In this document: positions 7,676 to 16,148 of the stretch, one piece after another
Layout: each line of letters starts with the position of its first letter
Position numbering within the stretch: position 1 is the stretch's first letter
DNA from: Bacillus sp. SD075
GTDB taxonomy: Bacteria > Bacillota > Bacilli > Bacillales > DSM-1321
DNA: 42,033 nt
Assembly: GCF_017355165.1 (NCBI RefSeq)
Contig: NZ_JADILK010000038.1
Span: 1 to 42,033, forward strand
Direction of reading: 5' to 3'
The notes under the pieces: generated by a model
Seen by the model: the letters and a program-made list of their open reading frames with translations, nothing else
Told to the model about the DNA's origin: nothing
Databases searched by the model: none
Program-made: the position numbers and the translations under genes

Positions 7676-8197
7676 ATGATTATTTATCCGTATAAAGGCA
7701 AAGAACCTGAAATTGCAGAAAGCGCTTATATTGCTGAAAATGCTGTCGTGACTGGTGATGTCAAAATTGGCGACGAAACATCAATTTGGTTCAATTCCGT
7801 CATTCGCGGTGATGTATCCCCAACCATCATCGGGAAAAAAGTCAGTATACAGGATAACAGCATCCTGCACCAAAGCCCAAATAATCCATTGATCATCGAG
7901 GATGAAGTAACCATTGGCCATCAGGTCATTTTACATAGCTGTAAAATCCGTAAAGGAGCTTTGATCGGCATGGGATCGATTGTACTTGATGAAGCTGAAA
8001 TCGGCGAAGGAGCGTTCATCGGTGCCGGCAGCCTCGTTCCCCAAGGTAAAGTCATTCCCCCGAACATGTTGGCATTCGGACGCCCAGCTAAAGTCATTCG
8101 CGAAATCAACGAAGAAGATCGCCAGGATATGGAACGCATCGTACGTGAATACGCTGAAAAAGGACAATACTATAAAATGGCGGAACGAATAAAGTGA
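7676..8197 (+). CDS. ytoA: Gamma-carbonic anhydrase-like protein YtoA
   Basis: Left-handed beta-helix protein of 173 residues made of hexapeptide repeats (for example 'VVTGDVKIGDETSIWFNSV'). The three metal-binding histidines of gamma-class carbonic anhydrases are at H65, H82 and H87 (LHQS, GHQV, LHSC). It probably binds Zn or Fe and may hydrate CO2, although many relatives (YrdA, PaaY) have low or no measured activity. Start uncertain: ATG 7676 gives the family-like MIIYPYKG with AGGA 11 bases away; TTG 7670 two codons upstream is 5 bases from AGGA. The gene stands alone and ends before a shared terminator with metK. Confidence 0.88.
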   Translation: MIIYPYKGKEPEIAESAYIAENAVVTGDVKIGDETSIWFNSVIRGDVSPTIIGKKVSIQDNSILHQSPNNPLIIEDEVTIGHQVILHSCKIRKGALIGMGSIVLDEAEIGEGAFIGAGSLVPQGKVIPPNMLAFGRPAKVIREINEEDRQDMERIVREYAEKGQYYKMAERIK

Positions 8198-8325
8198 CTC
8201 ACGAGCAATTGACTGAATGTTACGAACAACTGACCCATACAAACTTGTAAACGGCCCTAACTCAATATACGTAATTGAATTTCTTTGGGATTTCTTGAAT
8301 TATTCCCGCTGACGGCAAAATTAAT

Positions 8326-8370
8326 CCATAAAAAAGGTGCCCCGCTAATTGCGGGACACCTTTTTTATGG
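8326..8370. terminator. Bidirectional terminator, ytoA / metK
   Basis: 20-bp arms with one mismatch around a 5-base loop (CCATAAAAAAGGTG.CCCGC and its complement). A- and T-runs inside the stem serve both directions. The minus-strand gene metK stops one base beyond it. Confidence 0.9.
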
Positions 8371-8371
8371 A

Positions 8372-9562
8372 TTACGCTTGTGCTTTTAATGTTTCTGCTT
8401 TGTCCGTGCGTTCCCATGGAAGATCGACATCTGTACGGCCAAAGTGTCCGTATGCAGCTGTTTGTTTGTAGATTGGGCGACGAAGGTCAAGCATTTTGAT
8501 GATACCTGCTGGACGAAGGTCGAAGTTAGCGCGAACGAGGTCAACAAGGACTTCTTCGCTAACCGTACCAGTTCCGAACGTATCAATAGAGATTGATACA
8601 GGCTCTGCCACACCAATTGCGTATGCCAATTGAACTTCCGCTTTGTCGGCAAGGCCGGCTGCCACGATGTTTTTCGCAACGTAACGAGCAGCATATGCAG
8701 CAGAACGGTCAACTTTAGTAGCATCCTTACCAGAGAATGCACCGCCGCCGTGACGAGCGTATCCGCCGTAAGTATCAACGATGATTTTACGTCCAGTAAG
8801 ACCAGCATCCCCTTGAGGTCCGCCAATTACGAAACGGCCAGTCGGGTTGATGAAGTACTTAGTTTCAGCATCGATCAATTCAGCTGGGACAACTGCTTTG
8901 ATCACATGTTCCTTTAAATCGGCTTGAATTTGTTCAAGCGTAATTTCTGCATCATGCTGTGTAGAGATAACGATCGTATCTACACGTACAGGAAGGTTAT
9001 TCTCATCATACTCCACAGTTACCTGTGTTTTACCATCAGGGCGTAAGTAAGCAAGAGTTTCATCTTTACGAACTTGAGCCAAGCGGAATGAAAGTTTATG
9101 CGCCAATGAAATCGGAAGCGGCATAAGCTCTTCTGTTTCATTACAAGCAAATCCGAACATAAGACCTTGGTCCCCCGCACCGATTGCATCGATTTCTTCC
9201 TCTGACATGTTTCCTTCACGAGCTTCCAATGCTTTATCGACGCCAGCTGCGATATCGGCAGACTGCTCATCAATGGAACTCAACACGGCACAAGTTTCAG
9301 CATCGAAACCGTATTTCGCACGTGTATAGCCAATTCCTTTAATCGTATCACGAACGATACGAGGAATATCCACGTAAGCGGACGTTGTAATTTCTCCGGC
9401 AACAAGTACAAGACCTGTTGTGACACTAGTTTCACACGCAACACGTGCATTTGCATCCTTAGCAAGGATAGCATCTAAAATGGAATCTGAAATCTGATCA
9501 CAAATTTTGTCCGGATGGCCCTCTGTAACAGATTCAGAAGTAAATAGACGTTTCTTTGACAT
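8372..9562 (-). CDS. metK: S-adenosylmethionine synthetase MetK
   Basis: ATP + methionine to SAM, 396 residues, cytoplasmic tetramer in known members. Visible signatures: '[12 protein letters not shown]' at the N-terminus (substrate and metal site), '[12 protein letters not shown]' near residue 118, '[21 protein letters not shown]' region near 245 (read as [10 protein letters not shown] then [11 protein letters not shown]) and '[16 protein letters not shown]' near 268. ATG 9562 with AGGAGG eight bases upstream is chosen over the extended frame. An S-box SAM riboswitch lies in the leader, so expression falls when SAM is plentiful. The product feeds MnmM, MnmL and LuxS-linked recycling in this same window. 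The B. subtilis neighbours asnB and ytnA are not present between ytoA and metK. Confidence 0.97.
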   Translation of the reverse strand: MSKKRLFTSESVTEGHPDKICDQISDSILDAILAKDANARVACETSVTTGLVLVAGEITTSAYVDIPRIVRDTIKGIGYTRAKYGFDAETCAVLSSIDEQSADIAAGVDKALEAREGNMSEEEIDAIGAGDQGLMFGFACNETEELMPLPISLAHKLSFRLAQVRKDETLAYLRPDGKTQVTVEYDENNLPVRVDTIVISTQHDAEITLEQIQADLKEHVIKAVVPAELIDAETKYFINPTGRFVIGGPQGDAGLTGRKIIVDTYGGYARHGGGAFSGKDATKVDRSAAYAARYVAKNIVAAGLADKAEVQLAYAIGVAEPVSISIDTFGTGTVSEEVLVDLVRANFDLRPAGIIKMLDLRRPIYKQTAAYGHFGRTDVDLPWERTDKAETLKAQA

Positions 9563-9669
9563 CGTATTTCCTCCTTGGAAGTTAGTATGTTGTAGGCATA
9601 AGCCTGTTTTTACGGAACTCGTTTCCCTCATTAGTTTCAACTATAGACACAGAATTACTTATAAAAAAC

Positions 9670-9704
9670 ACAAAAACCTTCCCTGGCAAATGAGGAAAGG
9701 TTTA
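9670..9704 (-). terminator. S-box expression-platform terminator
   Basis: On the minus strand, AAACCTTTCC / GGGAAGGTTT stem with a loop near TCATTTGCCA, followed by TTTTTTG. Lies between the SAM aptamer and the metK start codon, as required for SAM-induced termination. Confidence 0.85.
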
Positions 9705-9727
9705 AAATTCTGTCTTCTATCCTTTCA

Positions 9728-9890
9728 CTCTTATCGTTCAAGGGTTTTTTACCTTGCTCAGGTTAGCACCATCACCACTATTCCTTGAAGACCTTCGCTT
9801 TATTTTCGGCGATCGATCTTGGAGTCAAGTTCAATATGGCAGGTTGCTGGGTTTCAAAGGGCCTGTCCCTCCACCAACTCGGGATAAGAG
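9728..9890 (-). ncRNA. SAM-I (S-box) riboswitch of metK
   Basis: On the minus strand the P1 arms are CTCTTATC (from 9890) and GATAAGAG (to 9728). Between them are the conserved blocks GGTGGAGGGAC, GGCCC, GAAACCCAGCAACC and GGTGCTAACCTGAGCAAGG, which are diagnostic of the SAM-I aptamer. At 163 nt it is longer than the usual ~110-120 nt; the extra length is in the peripheral arm between the AGCAACC and GGTGCTAA blocks. A terminator follows, so SAM binding should stop transcription before metK. Confidence 0.95.
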
Positions 9891-9909
9891 AATCCGTACA
9901 ATTTAAGAT

Positions 9910-9937
9910 ATTATCCTATCTGGCTGGAATTTGTCAA
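9910..9937 (-). promoter_or_regulatory. Sigma-A promoter of metK
   Basis: Minus strand TTGACA (9937-9932), 16-base spacer, GATAAT (9915-9910). Transcription would begin just before the S-box P1 helix. Confidence 0.8.
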
Positions 9938-10240
9938 TGCTTTTCTAAAAAGAACATCTCCACCCAGAATGGCGTCCATTTGCAAAAAACATGTTGATAC
10001 AACGTCCCAAAGGGGTTCACAATGTAAAATACGAATAGAAATGTTGTAAATTGCCATTAATAATAAAGTATTGAGCATTCGAAAAGGAACGACATCCTGA
10101 CTTTACCAATAGACATATATTGCTTACTTACTTCCTATTAAAATAAAATTTTCTTCATGAAAGTATATGCGATAATCCTGTCTCGGTTCCTGCCGGATTA
10201 AAATGATTAACGCGACCAGCTGAAAATAATCACAAATTAA
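9938..10240. other. Intergenic stretch upstream of metK and pckA, no gene seen
   Basis: About 300 bases of AT-rich DNA between the divergent metK and pckA promoters. Short open frames here have no ribosome binding site and no recognisable product. Only a weak AATCC/GGATT hairpin near 10174-10200 is visible. Confidence 0.5.
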
Positions 10241-10251
10241 AATAAATAGTA

Positions 10252-10279
10252 TAGACTAATTAAATGAATGTGTTATACT
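10252..10279 (+). promoter_or_regulatory. Sigma-A promoter of pckA
   Basis: TAGACT (10252-10257), 16-base spacer, TATACT (10274-10279) with an extended -10 TG at 10271-10272. Start codon is 42 bases downstream. Confidence 0.75.
10269..10279 (+). promoter_or_regulatory. CcpN-type operator over the pckA -10
   Basis: TGTGTTATACT matches every position of the CcpN motif TRTGHYATAYW, as I remember it for the B. subtilis gluconeogenic genes gapB and pckA, and covers the -10 box. A weaker opposite-strand match (9 of 11) is at 10248-10258 over the -35. Repression on glycolytic carbon is inferred. Confidence 0.6.
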
Positions 10280-10320
10280 AATTGTAATATAAAAACTTAA
10301 ACAAAGGAAGGTACCTCATA

Positions 10321-11910
10321 ATGAATTCTGTAGATGTTTCTAATGAGTTACACCAATTATTAACAGGAAACAATGTGCAAACTCAACTTTCAGTTCCTCA
10401 ATTGGTCGAAAAAGTATTAAGCAGAAATGAAGGAGTTTTAACATCAACCGGCGCGGTAAAAGCAGAAACTGGCAAATATACCGGTCGTTCACCTAAGGAT
10501 AAATATATCGTTGATGAAGCATCAGTTAAAGATAAAATTGATTGGGGTTCAGTGAACCAGCCAATTTCCGAAGATGTGTTCAATAAACTATATAATAAAG
10601 TAGTGGACTACCTAAAAGCAAAAGAAGAGATTTTTGTTTTTAAAGGTTTCGCTGGTGCGGACGAATCATCACGTCTTCCAATCCGTGTTGTTAATGAATA
10701 TGCTTGGCATAACCTTTTCGCCCATACTTTGTTCATCCGTCCAAACGAAGAGGAACTAAGAGGTCACGAATCAGAATTCACGATCCTTTCTGCACCTAAC
10801 TTCAAAGCAGACCCAGAAGTGGACGGAACTTCATCCGAAACTTTCATCATCATTTCATTTGAACGCCGGACAATCCTGATCGGCGGAACGGAATATGCAG
10901 GAGAAATGAAAAAATCGATCTTCTCGATCATGAACTACTTACTTCCAGAGGCTGGAATCCTTCCAATGCATTGTTCTGCAAACGTAGGACGTGAAGGGGA
11001 CGTCGCTTTATTCTTCGGACTGTCCGGTACAGGCAAAACAACTTTATCGGCAGACACTAGTCGTAAACTGATTGGCGATGACGAGCACGGCTGGTCTTCT
11101 AACGGTGTATTCAACATCGAAGGTGGCTGCTATGCGAAAACGATTAATCTTTCACGTGAAAAAGAACCACAAATTTTCGATGCGATCCGTTTCGGTGCCG
11201 TACTGGAAAATGTTGTTGTTGATCCTGATACACGTGAAGCGAACTATGATGACAGTTCATTGACTGAAAACACTCGCGCCGCTTACCAAATGCAAGCGAT
11301 CGATAACATCGTGAATCCAAGTATTGCAGGACACCCTAATACAATCATTTTCTTAACAGCTGATGCTTCAGGCGTTCTGCCTCCAATCAGCAAGCTTTCG
11401 AAAGAGCAGGCAATGTTCCATTTCCTAAGTGGATACACTAGTAAATTGGCTGGTACTGAAAGAGGAGTAACTTCACCGGAATCTACATTCTCCACTTGCT
11501 TCGGTTCACCTTTCTTACCGCTTCCCGCTCAACGCTATGCTGAGATGCTTGGTGATAAAATTGACGAGCACAGTGCAAAGGTTTACCTTGTCAACACTGG
11601 ATGGACTGGCGGAGCATACGGAACTGGAAGCCGTATGAAACTTGCTTACACTCGTGCAATGGTACAAGCGGCACTTGAAGGTGAATTAGCGAACATCGAA
11701 ACGATCAAAGATGAAATCTTCGGTTTGGATATTCCTCTTCATGTTCCTGGGGTTCCTGACGAAGTGCTTCAACCAATCAAGACTTGGGCAGATCCTGCCG
11801 CTTATAACCAAGCAGCAACAGCCCTCGCCGCTCAATTCCGTGCAAACTTCAAGAAATTTGGCAGTGTTCCAAGTGAAATCGAAGAACTTGGCGGACCGAC
11901 AGCTCAATAA
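10321..11910 (+). CDS. pckA: Phosphoenolpyruvate carboxykinase (ATP) PckA
   Basis: Oxaloacetate + ATP to PEP + CO2 + ADP, the entry step of gluconeogenesis. 529 residues, the usual length. Motifs: 'RSPKDKYIV' near residue 54, '[19 protein letters not shown]' around 223-241 (kinase-1a P-loop), 'LIGDDEHGW' near 253 (metal-binding kinase-2) and '[12 protein letters not shown]' near 428. ATG with AAGGAAGG ten bases upstream. Own promoter with a CcpN-type operator, own strong terminator. Working together with the catabolite-repressed symporter and the dct genes nearby, it fits growth on organic acids. Confidence 0.97.
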   Translation: MNSVDVSNELHQLLTGNNVQTQLSVPQLVEKVLSRNEGVLTSTGAVKAETGKYTGRSPKDKYIVDEASVKDKIDWGSVNQPISEDVFNKLYNKVVDYLKAKEEIFVFKGFAGADESSRLPIRVVNEYAWHNLFAHTLFIRPNEEELRGHESEFTILSAPNFKADPEVDGTSSETFIIISFERRTILIGGTEYAGEMKKSIFSIMNYLLPEAGILPMHCSANVGREGDVALFFGLSGTGKTTLSADTSRKLIGDDEHGWSSNGVFNIEGGCYAKTINLSREKEPQIFDAIRFGAVLENVVVDPDTREANYDDSSLTENTRAAYQMQAIDNIVNPSIAGHPNTIIFLTADASGVLPPISKLSKEQAMFHFLSGYTSKLAGTERGVTSPESTFSTCFGSPFLPLPAQRYAEMLGDKIDEHSAKVYLVNTGWTGGAYGTGSRMKLAYTRAMVQAALEGELANIETIKDEIFGLDIPLHVPGVPDEVLQPIKTWADPAAYNQAATALAAQFRANFKKFGSVPSEIEELGGPTAQ

Positions 11911-11919
11911 ATTGTACAC

Positions 11920-11950
11920 AAAAGGACCAAGCCTCTTGCTTGGTCCTTTT
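11920..11950 (+). terminator. Terminator of pckA
   Basis: Perfect 12-bp stem AAAAGGACCAAG / CTTGGTCCTTTT with a 7-base loop, 10 bases after the stop. Confidence 0.9.
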
Positions 11951-11996
11951 CTTCATTGGTTTTCTGCCCTTCGTCCCCCTGCCGATCATGATATTC

Positions 11997-12024
11997 AAAA
12001 AGGGCACTGTCATGGTCAGCGCCC
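11997..12024 (-). terminator. Terminator of the glycan operon (minus strand)
   Basis: Minus strand GGGCGCTG / CAGTGCCC stem (one G-T) followed by TTTTT; 40 bases beyond the dehydrogenase stop. Confidence 0.75.
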
Positions 12025-12063
12025 CCTTAATCCTTAATCCATTATCGATGTTTGTCCAATTTT

Positions 12064-13365
12064 TTAGATGATCGCTTTATTCCTGGCTTTTTTCATGGAC
12101 ATCGTTTTGTATTGATATATATTGCCCAGGTTGGCCACCGGGACCTCGGATTTAGTTTCATCAATGCAATTGCGTGTATCCAAAATCATTTTATTGCTCA
12201 TGAGATTCGATAGTTTATCATAATCCATCTGTTTAAATTCATCATGGTCAGTCAGGACAAGTATCAAATCTGCATCATTTACAGCGTCTTCAACTGATAC
12301 GACTGGCATTTTTCCAGATTGGACATGCGGGTCATGCAAGGCTACATCCATGTTTTCCATCCCCATCAAGATATTGACGACATCAATGGCGGGACTTTCA
12401 CGAATATCATCTACATTTCCTTTATAGGCAAGACCGAAAACAGCCACTTTTGGCTTCCGGATCCCCTCTAGCATCATCCTTACGCAATTAACGATATAAT
12501 AAGGCATTGATACGTTTGTATCACGGGCCAATTTAATGATTTTCGCATACTCTGGTGCCTTTGCAACGACGAAATACGGATCGACAGCTAAACAATGGCC
12601 GCCAACTCCTGGTCCTGGTTGGTGTATATTGACACGAGGGTGTTTGTTTGCCATTGATATGACATCCAAAACATTGATGTCCAGCTCAAAACAGACCTTC
12701 GTCAACTCATTCGCAAGGGCGATATTGACATCCCTGAAGGTGTTTTCCATCAGTTTGGACATTTCAGCCGTTTTCGCATCCGTCTGAATGATCTCCCCTT
12801 GAACGAAGGTTTTATAAACAAGACTTCCTTTATATGAGCATGTTTCCGTAATGCCCCCGACGATACGGTTATTATGAACCAACTCTTCAAGAATCCTACC
12901 AGGTAAAACACGTTCCGGACAATGAACGAGGAAAATGTCTTTTCCAATGGTAAGGCCCGTCCTCTCGATCATCGGTCTAATATGATCATCCATGCTTCTT
13001 GGCGCAATCGTCGATTCGATAATGATGACATTCCCTTTTTTGATAAAAGGAAGAATGTTGGAAGTTGCATCCATGACATGAGTTAAATCACAGGATTGAT
13101 GCATGTCCTTTTTATTTGGAGTAGGTACCGCGATAATGAAGACATCCGCATGTTCCGGGCTTAACGCAGCTCGGAACTTATTGGAAGCAATCACTTCTTC
13201 TAATACCTCATCCAATCCAGGTTCTTCGATATGGAGCCTGCCGCTATTCAAATTGGAAATAATCTCAGGATGGATATCCACGCCGACAACATCGACACCG
13301 TGTTTCGCAAACATTAAAGAAGTTGGAAGTCCTATATAACCAAGTCCGATTGTACAAAGTTTCAT
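12064..13365 (-). CDS. wecC: UDP-N-acetyl-D-mannosamine dehydrogenase, WecC-type
   Basis: Oxidises UDP-ManNAc to UDP-ManNAcA with two NAD+. 433 residues. Rossmann motif GLGYIG at residues 7-12; 'VHCPERVLPGRI' and 'NNRIVGG' near 160-177 match WecC rather than UDP-glucose dehydrogenases; the catalytic Cys is in 'GPGVGGHC' near residue 256. ATG 13365 with AGGAG eight bases upstream. UDP-glucose dehydrogenase is the alternative, but the divergent neighbour is the UDP-GlcNAc 2-epimerase that makes its substrate, which supports WecC. Last gene of a three-gene minus-strand operon ending in a terminator. No counterpart is expected at this position in B. subtilis. Confidence 0.85.
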   Translation of the reverse strand: MKLCTIGLGYIGLPTSLMFAKHGVDVVGVDIHPEIISNLNSGRLHIEEPGLDEVLEEVIASNKFRAALSPEHADVFIIAVPTPNKKDMHQSCDLTHVMDATSNILPFIKKGNVIIIESTIAPRSMDDHIRPMIERTGLTIGKDIFLVHCPERVLPGRILEELVHNNRIVGGITETCSYKGSLVYKTFVQGEIIQTDAKTAEMSKLMENTFRDVNIALANELTKVCFELDINVLDVISMANKHPRVNIHQPGPGVGGHCLAVDPYFVVAKAPEYAKIIKLARDTNVSMPYYIVNCVRMMLEGIRKPKVAVFGLAYKGNVDDIRESPAIDVVNILMGMENMDVALHDPHVQSGKMPVVSVEDAVNDADLILVLTDHDEFKQMDYDKLSNLMSNKMILDTRNCIDETKSEVPVANLGNIYQYKTMSMKKARNKAII

Positions 13366-13406
13366 ATAAACCACTCCTATCTATTTTTCTGCTGCACTCA
13401 AATTTG

Positions 13407-14723
13407 TTAGGCTGTTTGATAGATTTCGATAAAGATTTCCTTCTCTTGTTTCCAATTGTATTTTTGCCGAGCCTTCAGGCAGTTATTGCTCATTTCCGCC
13501 CTTTTTTCAGGATGTTTCAATAAGTAATTGACGCCTTCGGCAATTGATTTTGGATCATGTGAATCGACACACACACCGATTTTTTCCGTATCGACAACCT
13601 TTTGAATTTCAGGAAAGCTGCATGCAACCACAGGCACACCGCTCATCATGTATTCAAACAATTTATTTGAAGAGGCGGAGTAGTGATTAAAACAGACATT
13701 ATTCAATATCTGAAAACCTAAATACGCATTTTTTGTATAATGGAGCAGCTCGTCGACCGGAACCTTTGGCAGGAACTTCACACGATGCTCGAGATTCATG
13801 TCCCTTACTTTTTTCATTAATTCATCCTTGATCCTTCCATCTCCGATAAAAACTACGGTCCCGCCTTCGATCATCGGCACAGCATCAATCAATTGCTCTA
13901 ATCCTCTTCCCATTTGAACGCCGCCTTGGTATAACAATATCGGTTCATTCTCTGGCAAATCGAGCAGCTCATGCAAATTCACGGCCGTACTTTCCTCAGG
14001 ATTGGTTGGAATCGGGTAATTATGGACCACTTTAGGGTAAAGACCATATAAGTCTTCGTTATACTTAGCTCTCGTATGGTTTTCGGCAATCATTTCATCG
14101 ACGAACATCAATAGGAATTTCTCCATCATTCCATAAATTCGGCTATTATATCCCGTTCTGCTCGTTTGTACCTCATGCGAGTCATAAATCAGCTTTTTTC
14201 TTCTCAACCATTTACTGCTGATCGCTCCCTGCATGAGCGTATTCAAATCATTCGAATGATAAAAATCATATTTCCTTTTCCGGCCATGATAGATCATTTG
14301 ACCAAAAATGTAACTCCTTGTTAATAGTGTCGGCAGCTTCGTTTTAGTGATGATAAGGGTACCCAGCGCAAGGAGCGCAAGGGAACCGAACAGTATTCCC
14401 GATCCCGCCCAACCGTTGATTAAGTTCAAATTCCATAACGTATTCCAGACCAATAAAGTCAATAGAACGATTTCAAACTTCTTTTTCTTCAATTTGCCTA
14501 CGATCCTAAGAATCCTATTAAGCGCCTCCCAGCGATTATTCACCCTAGTGACAGAGAAACCATTTTGGTGCTTCTCCTTTTTGGGCAAATCCTTGATCTT
14601 CCAGTTATGAATGGCGATTAAATCGACTTCATAACCCGCTTCAGTAAGTGCTGTGCATTCTCTTAACACCCTCGCATCGTTCGTAAAGTGATTCCACACG
14701 AACATACATACTTTCTTCGCCAT
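13407..14723 (-). CDS. Glycosyltransferase (GT-B fold) with internal membrane hairpin
   Basis: 438 residues. The C-terminal half is a GT4-like nucleotide-sugar domain: 'LLYQGGVQMGRGLEQLIDA' near residue 255, 'VVFIGDGRIKDEL' near 278, and 'SNKLFEYMMSGVPVVACSFPEI' near 345-365 with the conserved Glu region. The N-terminal acceptor domain is interrupted by two hydrophobic helices at about 84-103 and 107-127, unusual for a soluble GT-B enzyme and likely to anchor it in the membrane. ATG 14723 has GGAGG five bases before it. 41 bases separate it from the dehydrogenase and 23 from the next transferase. Sugar and acceptor unknown; ManNAcA is a candidate from context. Confidence 0.8.
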   Translation of the reverse strand: MAKKVCMFVWNHFTNDARVLRECTALTEAGYEVDLIAIHNWKIKDLPKKEKHQNGFSVTRVNNRWEALNRILRIVGKLKKKKFEIVLLTLLVWNTLWNLNLINGWAGSGILFGSLALLALGTLIITKTKLPTLLTRSYIFGQMIYHGRKRKYDFYHSNDLNTLMQGAISSKWLRRKKLIYDSHEVQTSRTGYNSRIYGMMEKFLLMFVDEMIAENHTRAKYNEDLYGLYPKVVHNYPIPTNPEESTAVNLHELLDLPENEPILLYQGGVQMGRGLEQLIDAVPMIEGGTVVFIGDGRIKDELMKKVRDMNLEHRVKFLPKVPVDELLHYTKNAYLGFQILNNVCFNHYSASSNKLFEYMMSGVPVVACSFPEIQKVVDTEKIGVCVDSHDPKSIAEGVNYLLKHPEKRAEMSNNCLKARQKYNWKQEKEIFIEIYQTA

Positions 14724-14746
14724 GTTGTCCTCCACTTCCGGATTTT

Positions 14747-15952
14747 TCAGCCTGACGCTTCCATCACATTGATGAGACCCTTAATATTTTTAGACCATTG
14801 AAAATGTTGTTTAGCATACCGATGGCCGTTTTCCCCCAGTTCTTCACGGAGGGCTGGATCTGAGGCCATGGTCAATATATGCTGACAGATTTCATCAACA
14901 TTCCTGCTCTCTGCCACCAACCCGCATTTCGCCTCTGAGAGCATCTTCTTGGCCCTGCCGTCCACATCACCGACAATGGGTTTACCGACACACATATAAT
15001 CGATGATTTTACCAGGCAGAACCTTATTGAAGACTTCTTTTTCAACCAAGCTCACATAGGCAATATGGGACGTCGAAACTTCATGAAGAGTCACTCTTCG
15101 ATTCATCGCATTAATCATCTTAATATTAGTCAGCCCTCTAGAGTTTATCTCCTTCTCCACTTCCGCTATCCGATATCCATATCCAATCATCGAGAACTCG
15201 ATTTGTTTATGTTCCCTTAGCCTTTCAGCTACGGCTATCAGTTTTTTCAAGTCCTGGGCCAGTCCGATATTCCCCGCATAAACAACCTTGATTACCTCTT
15301 CCGATACGGGTGTAAGCAAATTCTTTAACGTCAGCTCATCCGCAGTAAGCGAATTAGGGATGAATTGGATGGCCTCTTCCTTGACTCCCTTTGCAACGAT
15401 ATAATCCCTGAAACCCGGACTATTGATGATTATGAAATCTGAATGCCGATATAGCTTCCTTTCCAGGAAGAAAGCGATTTTCAAAACCCACTTATTAGTA
15501 AATACGCCTACTCCTATCAGTGATTCCGGCCATAAATCCCTGACATCTGTAATGAGTTTCGCCTTCATCTTTTTCTTGGCTATCAATGCCGCCATTGTCG
15601 GGAAGATCGGCGGGGTCGTGGCAAACACGTAATCATATTTTTTTTCGAGACGGATGATTGTATAAATGAAAAGCCACATCGCTTCAAGATAATGAAGCAA
15701 CCGCTTCCCCATATTGCTTGTATACCTCTTCACTTTGTCCGGTTTAATCCTGATGACATCCTCTTCAATGCTTTCTTCATCCCAAAACTTTGTATCTTGA
15801 TATAAACTTTGATTAGGATAACTCGGCTTCAATGTGATGACCGTTACCTCAAATCCGTTTTTTTTCAAATGGAGATATATATTTTTCATTCTATTTCCCG
15901 CACTTCCGATTTCCGGATAAAAGTTTTGCACGATCATCAGGACGCTTTTCAT
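14747..15952 (-). CDS. Glycosyltransferase family 4 protein, WbuB/WcaI-like
   Basis: 401 residues. N-terminal 'MIVQNFYPEIGSAGNRM' is the pattern of WbuB/WcaI-type transferases, with 'ATTPPIFPTMAA' near 111 and 'TDVRDLWPESL' near 136. The C-terminal half has 'VVYAGNIGLAQDLKKLI' near 222 and 'PGKIIDYMCVGKPIVGDV' near 315, the GT4 nucleotide-sugar site. A hydrophobic stretch near 88-100 ('YLEAMWLFIYTIIRL') may give peripheral membrane contact. ATG start with GAGGTGAT ten bases upstream. First gene of the minus-strand glycan operon. Substrate not readable; it could act before or after the other transferase on a lipid-linked sugar. Confidence 0.82.
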   Translation of the reverse strand: MKSVLMIVQNFYPEIGSAGNRMKNIYLHLKKNGFEVTVITLKPSYPNQSLYQDTKFWDEESIEEDVIRIKPDKVKRYTSNMGKRLLHYLEAMWLFIYTIIRLEKKYDYVFATTPPIFPTMAALIAKKKMKAKLITDVRDLWPESLIGVGVFTNKWVLKIAFFLERKLYRHSDFIIINSPGFRDYIVAKGVKEEAIQFIPNSLTADELTLKNLLTPVSEEVIKVVYAGNIGLAQDLKKLIAVAERLREHKQIEFSMIGYGYRIAEVEKEINSRGLTNIKMINAMNRRVTLHEVSTSHIAYVSLVEKEVFNKVLPGKIIDYMCVGKPIVGDVDGRAKKMLSEAKCGLVAESRNVDEICQHILTMASDPALREELGENGHRYAKQHFQWSKNIKGLINVMEASG

Positions 15953-16033
15953 ATTCGCCTATCACCTCTATTCTGCTTTGCTATGCTTCCTGCTTTACAT
16001 TGTAAATGCCAGATATTAACTGAAGGTTAAAGA

Positions 16034-16061
16034 AATATAAAGTCCTTATTAATATTGTAAA
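16034..16061 (-). promoter_or_regulatory. Possible promoter of the glycan operon
   Basis: Minus strand TTTACA (16061-16056), 16-base spacer, TATATT (16039-16034), about 80 bases before the first glycosyltransferase. Hexamers are close to consensus, but the region is AT-rich, so confidence is limited. Confidence 0.35.
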
Positions 16062-16110
16062 AATTCTGTTAATTATTGTTTCTTTTTTATATTTCCCATG
16101 AACTTCCCGT

Positions 16111-16116
16111 TATAAT
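16111..16116 (+). promoter_or_regulatory. -10 element of the epimerase gene
   Basis: Perfect TATAAT 32 bases before the epimerase start codon; the -35 is poor. Confidence 0.45.
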
Positions 16117-16148
16117 GGGGGAGACATTCAGAAGGGGAGGAAATGAGC

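Noticed and set aside
10173..10200. Weak hairpin AATCC/GGATT in the metK-pckA gap
   Set aside because: Five base pairs with a long loop and no T-run; within chance expectation.
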